A stretch of 22,921 nt of DNA from VGEM01 sp033764265. GTDB taxonomy: Bacteria; Pseudomonadota; Alphaproteobacteria; Rhodospirillales; Rhodospirillaceae. The notes beneath the pieces are model-generated. The model was given only the letters and a program-made list of their open reading frames with translations, did not search any database and was not told the origin of the DNA. Both the position numbers and the translations under genes were made by a program. Shown here in pieces: positions 14,034 to 19,975 of this stretch. Position 1 is the stretch's first letter; every line of letters begins with the position of its first letter. The stretch is taken from assembly GCA_033764265.1 (NCBI GenBank), contig JANRJB010000343.1, positions 1 to 22,921 of the forward strand, given 5' to 3'.

Positions 14034-14714
14034 TCAGCGTGCCTCAAGCCGCATGGCCTGTTCCAACCGGCGGAAGCCGTCGAGAAATTGGCGTTCCGCC
14101 TCGGCCACCGGCACGGGCACCAGTTTAACACGCCCGAGCGGCTTTTCCTTGAACTTGAGATAGCTGCGGCACTCGGCCTCGGTGTATCCGGCCAATTGAA
14201 CCGCCTCGGTTGCAGCCGCGGTCCGATCGGCAGACTTGATCAAAACGCGGTCCGCTGCCGGCAGCACGGCGGGCAGGCCGAACCGTATGTGGATGGCGCG
14301 CATCAGCCCGGTCTCGACATGTTTGAACACGTCGCCGACCACGGCCTTGAGCGGCGTGATCAGGTCATGGGTGACGAATTCCGAGGCGTCGTGCAGCTTG
14401 GCGGCCATCAGCAGCTTGGCCGAGGCGCGCGGTTTCATTCGGCGCACGATCTCGACCACCAGGTCGGAGTGCTGGGCGATGCTCCAGGCATGCGGCCCCC
14501 GGGTCTGGCCGTTCCAACGGGCGTTGCGCGCCAGGCCCAGCGCGATGTCCTCGATCTCGATATCCAGCGGCGACGGCTCCACCAGATTCAGCCGCCGGCC
14601 CGACAGCATGCGTTGCCAGGTGCCGCGGGCGTGCGGGGCCAACCGGCGGGCGGTATCCGCGACCGTGGCGGACACGGGTGGCGTCGGCCGGGCTCGGGCA
14701 GGCGGTAGGCTCAT
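14034..14714 (-). CDS. HD-domain phosphohydrolase (YfbR-like)
   Basis: This 226-residue HD-superfamily metal-dependent phosphohydrolase has ligands visible as His82 (SIAQHSDLV), the HD pair His108-Asp109 (LHDASEFVTHD) and Asp163 (IKSADR). The N-terminal block LNLVEPSPLDIEIEDIALG and WNGQTRG is typical of the alphaproteobacterial YfbR-like group. Members act on deoxynucleoside monophosphates or related nucleotides, but the substrate here is not proven. The ATG at 14714 is chosen; a GTG at 14717 immediately before it is equally possible and no strong ribosome binding site decides. It is divergent from the receiver gene, sharing a roughly 140-base, partly AT-rich control region. Confidence 0.82.
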   Translation of the reverse strand: MSLPPARARPTPPVSATVADTARRLAPHARGTWQRMLSGRRLNLVEPSPLDIEIEDIALGLARNARWNGQTRGPHAWSIAQHSDLVVEIVRRMKPRASAKLLMAAKLHDASEFVTHDLITPLKAVVGDVFKHVETGLMRAIHIRFGLPAVLPAADRVLIKSADRTAAATEAVQLAGYTEAECRSYLKFKEKPLGRVKLVPVPVAEAERQFLDGFRRLEQAMRLEAR

Positions 14715-14816
14715 CACGGGCTACGCCCGACCCCATTGAGCGGTCAGGCTTTCCTTTAATTTCGCCAGCGAACAGAATACGTTATACAGGATTTTCGAGG
14801 ATACGGGTTTCATCAA

Positions 14817-14835
14817 GTCCCGGCCGGGCCGGGAC
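14817..14835 (+). promoter_or_regulatory. Strong GC hairpin in the leader of the receiver gene
   Basis: GTCCCGGC (14817-14824) and GCCGGGAC (14828-14835) form a perfect 8-bp stem with a CGG loop, 23 bases before the receiver start. No T-tract follows, so it is not a standard terminator. It could control translation or act as a protein site between the divergent genes. Upstream, 14751-14800 is AT-rich and holds a weak -10-like TATACA (14783-14788). Confidence 0.5.
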
Positions 14836-14858
14836 GACGATCTCAGGACCGTGGCGCG

Positions 14859-15464
14859 ATGGTGACGGCCACCACCGATTATCTCAAGCCCATCAGCTTC
14901 CTGGTTGTGGACGAAAAGTCCTACATGCGCCGGGTGGTCAAGAACGTGCTCGAGATCATGGGCGCCAAGAACATCGACGAGGCCTCCGACGGCAAGGAGG
15001 CGCTGGCCATCTGCAAACAGTGGGAACCCGATGTGCTGCTGTGCGAGACGTGGCTGAAGCCCATGAACGGTGTGGAACTGCTGCGGGCCATCCGCTCCGA
15101 CAAGTCCCAGCTGCGCTTCCTGCCGGTCATCATGGTGACCTCGGAAACCCGGCGCGAGAAGGTGATCGAGGCGCGCAACGCCGGGGTGACCGAATATGTC
15201 GCCAAGCCGATCACCGCCAAGGGGCTGTTCCTGCGGATTCGCGAAGTGATCGAGCGACCGCGGCCGTTCGTCGACACCAAAGTCTACTTCGGGCCGGACC
15301 GCCGGCGGCGGGCCGAGGCCATGTCCGGCGGACAGGATCGGCGCGGCCAGGGCGAGCGGCCGAAGGCGCCGCCGGAACCGCCGAGCGGCGAGGGCCTGAC
15401 CCAGAAGGAGATCGACCGGTTGGTGGCCGGCGAGGAAATCTCCGACTCCGGCATCAACAAGTAG
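14859..15464 (+). CDS. CheY-like receiver protein with Glu at the phospho-acceptor site and a FliM-like tail
   Basis: This 201-residue protein has a receiver domain at about 12-133: Asp18-Glu19 in LVVDEKSYMRR, VTSE (93-96) and the conserved Lys116 in YVAKPI. The phospho-acceptor Asp is replaced by Glu63 in VLLCETWLKPMNG, so it may be locked in an active-like state. After the receiver comes FVDTKVYFGPDRRRR (137-151), common in alphaproteobacterial stand-alone receivers. A Pro/Gly-rich linker and a C-terminal GLTQKEIDRLVAGEE (179-193) follow. The tail closely resembles LSQAEIDALLNGDS at the FliM N-terminus, the peptide CheY binds. AGGA at 14845 supports the start. No kinase or flagellar gene is nearby. 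Confidence 0.85.
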   Translation: MVTATTDYLKPISFLVVDEKSYMRRVVKNVLEIMGAKNIDEASDGKEALAICKQWEPDVLLCETWLKPMNGVELLRAIRSDKSQLRFLPVIMVTSETRREKVIEARNAGVTEYVAKPITAKGLFLRIREVIERPRPFVDTKVYFGPDRRRRAEAMSGGQDRRGQGERPKAPPEPPSGEGLTQKEIDRLVAGEEISDSGINK

Positions 15465-15482
15465 ACGCCCGGGCCGCGCGCC

Positions 15483-16697
15483 ATGTCCGGAGCGGTGGTG
15501 ATCGTCGGGGCCGGCCAGGCCGGCGCGCAGGCCGCGATCACCTTGCGACAGCAGAACTTCGCGGGCTCCATCACCCTGGTCGGCGATGAGGGCTACGTGC
15601 CCTACGAGCGACCACCCCTGTCGAAGTCGTTCCTGGCCGGCGACAGCGCGCTGGAAAAGATGTTCATGCGCGCGCCGGAGTTCTATGCCGAGCACGCGAT
15701 CGACGTGCGCCTGAATACCTCGGTCATGGCCATCGACCGCACCGCCAAATCGGTGCGGCTGAACGATGGCGGTTCGCTCGCCTACGACAAACTGGTGCTG
15801 GCCACCGGCGGGCGGGTGCGGCGACTCTCGCTGCCGGGCGGCGACCTGCCGCAGGTCAAGTATCTGCGCACGATTGCCGACGTGCTCGAATATCGCGACC
15901 GGCTCCAGCCGGGGACGCGGCTGGTGATCGTCGGCGGCGGTTACATCGGGCTCGAGGTGGCCGCGGTCGCGGTCAAGCGTGGTTGCGCGGTGACGGTGCT
16001 GGAAGCGATGCCGCTGGTGCTCAACCGGGTCGTGGCGCCCGAACTGTCGCGCTTCTATCAGCAGGTTCACGCCGCCGCCGGCGTGACCATCGCGACGACG
16101 GCCGGCGTGACGGCATTCGAGCCCGCCGGCGCGGGCGTCGACGTGCTGACGAGCACGGGGCGACGTTTTGCCGCCGATCTGGTGATCGTCGGCATCGGCA
16201 TCGCGCCCAACGTGGAACTGGCGGCCGCGGCGGGCCTTGCGGTGGACAACGGAATTGTGGTCGATGCCTTCGCCACCACCGCCGACCCGGACATTTTCGC
16301 GGCGGGGGACTGCACCAATCATCCCAGCGTGGCTGGCGGCGGGCGCGTACGCCTGGAGTCGGTGCAGAACGCCCTGTCGCAGGGCAAGACCGCGGCACTG
16401 GCGATCCTGGGCCAGGGCGCACCTTACGACGAAATCCCCTGGTTCTGGTCGGACCAGTACGATCTGAAACTGCAGATGACCGGACTGTCCCGGCCGGGCG
16501 ACCAGGTGGTCATCCGCGGCGCGATGGCCGAGCGGAAATTTTCGGCGTGCTACTTGCGCGACGGCGTTTTGGTCGCCTGCCATGCCGTCAACCAGGCCAA
16601 GGACTTCATCCAGTCCAAGAAGCTGATCGCCGCGCGCGCCTCGGTCGATCCGGCGCGGCTGGCGGATGTGTCCGTGGCGCTGAAGGACCTGACATAA
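15483..16697 (+). CDS. FAD-dependent ferredoxin reductase-family oxidoreductase
   Basis: This 404-residue flavoprotein has an FAD-binding GAGQAG (9-14) after VVIV, the motif YVPYERPPLSKSFL (38-51), and an NAD(P)-binding GGGYIG (151-156). DPDIFAAGDCTN (268-279) contacts FAD. The C-terminal PWFWSDQYDLKLQ (318-330) is diagnostic of putidaredoxin/rubredoxin/ferredoxin reductases of oxygenase systems. It should pass electrons from NAD(P)H to a small iron-sulfur protein, but no ferredoxin, P450 or Rieske oxygenase gene is in this window. It is cytoplasmic, lies 18 bases after the receiver gene and 4 bases before matB, and is probably co-transcribed with matB. Confidence 0.9.
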   Translation: MSGAVVIVGAGQAGAQAAITLRQQNFAGSITLVGDEGYVPYERPPLSKSFLAGDSALEKMFMRAPEFYAEHAIDVRLNTSVMAIDRTAKSVRLNDGGSLAYDKLVLATGGRVRRLSLPGGDLPQVKYLRTIADVLEYRDRLQPGTRLVIVGGGYIGLEVAAVAVKRGCAVTVLEAMPLVLNRVVAPELSRFYQQVHAAAGVTIATTAGVTAFEPAGAGVDVLTSTGRRFAADLVIVGIGIAPNVELAAAAGLAVDNGIVVDAFATTADPDIFAAGDCTNHPSVAGGGRVRLESVQNALSQGKTAALAILGQGAPYDEIPWFWSDQYDLKLQMTGLSRPGDQVVIRGAMAERKFSACYLRDGVLVACHAVNQAKDFIQSKKLIAARASVDPARLADVSVALKDLT

Positions 16698-16701
16698 GCG
16701 C

Positions 16702-18213
16702 ATGACCGAGAATCTGTTCGCGTTGTTGCGGGCGCGTTTTCCGCGCGATCCCGATGCGCCGTGCCTGATCCCCCGCGAGGGCGCGGCGCTGACCTATGGC
16801 GCGATCGACGCGCTCTCGGCGCGCATGGCGGCGGCGCTTGACCAAGCCGGCGCACGGCCCGGCGACCGCATCGCCGTGCAGGTGGAGAAAAGCCCGGCGG
16901 CGGTGGCGCTGTACCTGGCGGCCCTGCGCGGCGGCTTCGTTTACCTGCCGCTCAATACCGCCTATCGCGACGACGAGCTCGACTACTTCCTGGCCGACGC
17001 CGCACCGGCGGTGGTGGTGGCCGACCCCGGCGGCGCCATGCCGGGCCTGGCCGCGCGGCGGGGCGCCAAGGCGTTGTTGACGCTGGACGCCGGTGGTCAG
17101 GGCACGCTGTCGGATGCTGCCGCGGCGGCGCGCGGCGACGGGGATGTCGTGGCGCGCGGGCGCGACGATCTGGCGGCGATCCTCTATTCGTCCGGCACCA
17201 CCGGCAAGCCCAAGGGCGTGATGCTGAGCCACGGCAATCTGGCCGCCAATGCGCTGACGCTGCACCGGTTGTGGCAATTCGGCCCGCACGACGTGCTGTT
17301 GCACGTGCTGCCGATCTTTCATACGCATGGGTTGTTCGTGGCGCTCAATACCTCGCTGCTCAACGGCACGCCGATTCTGTTCCACGAGAAGTTCGTGGCC
17401 GAGCACGCGCTGGCCGACCTGCCGCGCGCCACTGTGATGATGGGTGTGCCGACAGTCTACGTGCGGCTCTTGGCTCAGCCCGGACTGTCGCGGGAGACGT
17501 GCGCCCACGTCCGCCTGTTCATCTCCGGCTCCGCGCCGCTGTTGCCCGAGACCTTCGCCGCCTTCGAGCGCCGCACCGGGCACCAGATCCTGGAACGCTA
17601 CGGCATGACCGAGGCCGGCATGATCACCAGCGCCCTGCCCGACCGGCCGCGGCGCGCCGGCACCGTCGGCTGGCCGCTGCCGGACGTGAACCTGCGCCTC
17701 AACCCGGCCACGGGCGAGATCGAGATCAACGGACCCAACGTCTTCACCGGTTACTGGCGCAAGCCCGACAAGACGGCGGAGGACTTCACCGCCGACGGCT
17801 ATTTCAAGACCGGCGACATCGGCCAGCTTGAACCCGACGGCATGGTGGCGATCGTCGGCCGCGCCAAGGACCTGATCATCTCGGGCGGATTCAACGTCTA
17901 TCCGAAGGAAGTCGAAGCCTGCATCGACGCGCTGCCGGGGGTGGAGGAGTCCGCCGTGGTCGGATTGCCCCACCCGGATTTCGGCGAAGCAGGCCTTGCC
18001 GTCGTGACGCGCAAACCCGGCGCGACAATCACCGCCGCGCAGGTCCGCGCGGCGCTCAAAGACCAACTCGCCAATTACAAGGTACCCAAGCTGGTGGTGT
18101 TCGCCGCCGACCTGCCGCGCAACGCCATGGGCAAGGTGCAGAAGGCCATGCTGCGCGAAGCCTACCGCGCGGAATGGGATAAGTCATTGTTAGATAAAGA
18201 TAAATCTATCTAG
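16702..18213 (+). CDS. matB: Malonyl-CoA synthetase (acyl-CoA synthetase superfamily)
   Basis: This 503-residue adenylate-forming enzyme fits MatB, which makes malonyl-CoA from malonate, CoA and ATP in the cytoplasm. Motifs are YSSGTTGKPKG (162-172), LPIFHTHGLFVALN (203-216), ISGSAPLLPETF (274-285), ILERYGMTEAGM (296-307), TGDIGQLEPDG (370-380) and NAMGKVQK with catalytic Lys478. The length and the GMTEAGMITS block suit the MatB branch more than long-chain ligases. No malonyl-CoA decarboxylase gene is seen, so the fate of malonyl-CoA is open. The last 10 or so codons (18180-18213) are AT-rich with rare codons (TTA, AAA, TCT), unlike the rest of the gene. Confidence 0.85.
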   Translation: MTENLFALLRARFPRDPDAPCLIPREGAALTYGAIDALSARMAAALDQAGARPGDRIAVQVEKSPAAVALYLAALRGGFVYLPLNTAYRDDELDYFLADAAPAVVVADPGGAMPGLAARRGAKALLTLDAGGQGTLSDAAAAARGDGDVVARGRDDLAAILYSSGTTGKPKGVMLSHGNLAANALTLHRLWQFGPHDVLLHVLPIFHTHGLFVALNTSLLNGTPILFHEKFVAEHALADLPRATVMMGVPTVYVRLLAQPGLSRETCAHVRLFISGSAPLLPETFAAFERRTGHQILERYGMTEAGMITSALPDRPRRAGTVGWPLPDVNLRLNPATGEIEINGPNVFTGYWRKPDKTAEDFTADGYFKTGDIGQLEPDGMVAIVGRAKDLIISGGFNVYPKEVEACIDALPGVEESAVVGLPHPDFGEAGLAVVTRKPGATITAAQVRAALKDQLANYKVPKLVVFAADLPRNAMGKVQKAMLREAYRAEWDKSLLDKDKSI

Positions 18214-18233
18214 TTTTGGCGCGGCTTGCGGTC

Positions 18234-18262
18234 ATGGTAGAAACGCGTGCGTTTTCTACCAT
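18234..18262 (+). promoter_or_regulatory. Palindromic operator upstream of the second vapBC module
   Basis: ATGGTAGAAA (18234-18243) and TTTCTACCAT (18253-18262) are a perfect 10-base inverted repeat, and the inner CGC/GCG extends the pairing with a one-base bulge. It lies 22 bases before the antitoxin ATG, where VapB antitoxins typically bind. No clear -35/-10 pair can be assigned around it. Confidence 0.65.
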
Positions 18263-18283
18263 TCGCATCGATTGGCGACTCCG

Positions 18284-18538
18284 ATGGGCCTCAACATCAA
18301 GAATCCCGAGACCTACCGCCTCGCGGCCCGGTTGGCGCAGCTGACCGGCGAAAGCATGACCAAAGCCGTCACGGTTGCGCTGGAAGAACGGTTGAGCCGG
18401 GTGGAGCGCACCTCGGACATCGAGGCGCGCATGGCGCGCGTGCGGGCGCTGATCGACTCCGCTGGGTACAAGGGACAATTCCGCGCAGATGAGGACCCGA
18501 CCGCGTTCTTGTATGACGAGCACGGACTGCCGAAATAA
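18284..18538 (+). CDS. vapB: VapB-family antitoxin (Rv0623-like)
   Basis: This 84-residue protein begins MGLNIKNPETYRLAARLAQL followed by TGESMTKAVTVALEERL. That is the ribbon-helix-helix-like N-terminus of the Rv0623-type VapB/PSK antitoxins. The C-terminal half (YKGQFRADEDPTAFLYDEHG) is the usual toxin-wrapping segment. ATG 18284 is preferred to an in-frame TTG at 18272 because the family consistently begins with MGLNI or a close variant. The stop codon abuts the toxin start with no gap. Confidence 0.9.
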   Translation: MGLNIKNPETYRLAARLAQLTGESMTKAVTVALEERLSRVERTSDIEARMARVRALIDSAGYKGQFRADEDPTAFLYDEHGLPK

Positions 18539-18925
18539 ATGGTCATCGATACATCGGTCATCATTGCCATTCTCAACGACGAACCGGAAGCGCCCGTGTT
18601 CGCGAGCAAGATCATGAGCGCCCCCCAAGCATTCATGTCGGCGGGATCGTATCTGGAAGCCGGCATCGTGCTCGATCAACGGCGCCGAGACGCCGCCATG
18701 TCGGCATTGGATGATTTGATCGAAAGATTGGGCATCCGCATCGAGCCGGTGAGCGCCGAACAGGCCCGCGCGGCGCGCGCGGCCTATCGCGTCTACGGCC
18801 GCGGCAACCACCCCGCGGCGCTCAATTTCGGCGACTGCTTCGCCTATGCGCTGGCCCGGGCGCTGGACGCACCGCTGCTGTTCAAGGGCGGCGACTTCGC
18901 GCGCAGCGACGTGGCGATCGTCTGA
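18539..18925 (+). CDS. vapC: VapC-family PIN-domain toxin
   Basis: This 128-residue PIN ribonuclease has the acidic residues Asp4 in MVIDTSVI, Glu40 in SYLEAGIVL, Asp99 in NFGDCFAYALA and Asp119 in KGGDF. NFGDCFAYALA and LLFKGGDF are typical of the VapC group paired with Rv0623-like VapB. It should be an RNA endonuclease held inactive by the upstream antitoxin. The ATG follows the antitoxin TAA with zero spacing. The gene converges with the sulfurtransferase gene; only 23 bases, holding a 12-base tandem repeat, separate the two stops. Confidence 0.92.
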   Translation: MVIDTSVIIAILNDEPEAPVFASKIMSAPQAFMSAGSYLEAGIVLDQRRRDAAMSALDDLIERLGIRIEPVSAEQARAARAAYRVYGRGNHPAALNFGDCFAYALARALDAPLLFKGGDFARSDVAIV

Positions 18926-18929
18926 CCTT

Positions 18930-18953
18930 CAGTCCGTCAGGCAGTCCGTCAGG
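18930..18953. repeat. Two tandem copies of a 12-base repeat at a convergent gene junction
   Basis: CAGTCCGTCAGG occurs at 18930-18941 and again at 18942-18953 with no spacer. The second copy covers the sulfurtransferase stop codon (complement of 18949-18951). It looks like a slippage duplication and is too short to call an attachment site. Confidence 0.8.
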
Positions 18954-19953
18954 CCGAGGTCGCGATCGGCAGCGACAGGTCCGGGCCCCATTCGGTCATC
19001 GAGCCGTCGTAGAGTGCGACGTTGTCGTGGCCCAACAGCATCAACGCGAACGAATCCGTGGTCGCCGAAATGCCGCCGCCGCAATAGGTGATGACGCGAT
19101 CCGCCGACAGCGCTCCGCAAGCGGCGAACTTCGCACGCAGATCCTTGGCCGGCAGGAACGTCTTGGTCTTAGGGTCGATCAGGTCCATGGCGTAAACGTT
19201 GACCGAACCCGGGATGTGCCCGGCCCGCGCATATGACGCGCTGAACTTCTTGCCCGAGTACACGTCGGGATGCAGGGCGTTGATCAGGCAGATGTCGGCG
19301 CGGCCCAGCGCGGCGGCGACCTCGGCCTTGCCGATGATCTGGCCGGCGCGCGGTTTGGCTTTGAAGTTCGCCTTGGCGACCTTGGCCACCGTGTTCGTGA
19401 CCGGGCGGCCCTCGGCCAGCCACTTGTCCCAGCCGCCGTCGAGCACCTGGACCTGGTCGTGGCCCATGGCGCGGAACATCAGGAACAGGCGCGTCGCCCA
19501 GTAGTTGGCGCCCCGGCTGTAGAGCACCACGCGATGCCGGTTGCCGATGCCGTGGGCCGACATCACCGCCGCGAACTGCGCCGGCGGCGTCATCATGAAG
19601 CGCAGCTTGGGATGCGGCGCGGCCAGTTCCTCGACCAGGTCGATGAACGTCGCGCCCGGAATGTGCGCGGCGCGCCAGTCGTCCACCCCCTTGCGGATGT
19701 CATAGCCGCCGTCGGGACGGATGCTCATCACGACGTTGCAATCGACGATGCGCAGATCCTTGTCGCCCAGGCGCTGTGCCAGTTCCGCCGTGGACATCAA
19801 CAGTTCGGGTCGGACGTAGCCGCGCGAATCGCGCGCCGGAGCAGCCGAGGTTCGCGCCCTTGCGCGTTTGAGCTTCGGCTTCGGTTTCGACTTCGGTTTG
19901 GGCTTCGGTCTTGGTTTCGACTTCAGCTTGGCTTTCGATTTTGCTCGGGCCAT
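18949..19953 (-). CDS. Two-domain rhodanese-type sulfurtransferase with a Lys/Pro-rich N-terminal tail
   Basis: This 334-residue protein has a basic tail (residues 1-36) before two rhodanese domains at about 52-185 and 205-330. Landmarks are DDWRAAHIPGATFIDLV (91-107) in the first, ARAGHIPGSVNVY (242-254) in the second, and the active-site loop YCGGGISAT with Cys291. The first domain has Ser146 (LYSRGA) in the loop position and is the inactive one, as usual in tandem rhodaneses. It transfers sulfur from thiosulfate or mercaptopyruvate to cyanide or a thiol. The tail is Lys-Pro/Lys-Ser repeats, not a signal peptide, so the protein is cytoplasmic and perhaps nucleic-acid associated. Confidence 0.9.
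   Translation of the reverse strand: MARAKSKAKLKSKPRPKPKPKSKPKPKLKRARARTSAAPARDSRGYVRPELLMSTAELAQRLGDKDLRIVDCNVVMSIRPDGGYDIRKGVDDWRAAHIPGATFIDLVEELAAPHPKLRFMMTPPAQFAAVMSAHGIGNRHRVVLYSRGANYWATRLFLMFRAMGHDQVQVLDGGWDKWLAEGRPVTNTVAKVAKANFKAKPRAGQIIGKAEVAAALGRADICLINALHPDVYSGKKFSASYARAGHIPGSVNVYAMDLIDPKTKTFLPAKDLRAKFAACGALSADRVITYCGGGISATTDSFALMLLGHDNVALYDGSMTEWGPDLSLPIATSA
19858..19941 (-). repeat. Low-complexity repeat encoding the Lys/Pro/Ser tail of the sulfurtransferase
   Basis: On the plus strand this stretch is built of imperfect TTCGG(T/C)/TTCGAC hexamer-like units. On the coding strand they give alternating Lys with Pro, Ser, Ala or Leu over residues 5-32. It resembles the Lys/Pro/Ala-rich tails of histone H1-like bacterial proteins. 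Repeat-unit number may vary between strains through slippage. Confidence 0.7.
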
Positions 19954-19975
19954 GTGCGTTTCCTCGCTCGTTCGG

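Noticed and set aside
14721..16703. A 660-codon minus-strand open frame opposite the receiver and flavoprotein
   Set aside because: The plus strand carries unmistakable receiver and FAD/NAD motifs. The reverse frame is compositional.
15483..18213. Ferredoxin reductase plus matB as a complete oxygenase or malonate operon
   Set aside because: No ferredoxin, oxygenase, malonate transporter or malonyl-CoA decarboxylase gene is present, so only the individual enzymes can be supported.
18930..18953. 12-base direct repeat as an integration attachment site
   Set aside because: The copies are adjacent with nothing between them and no integrase or tRNA is present. Slippage duplication is simpler.
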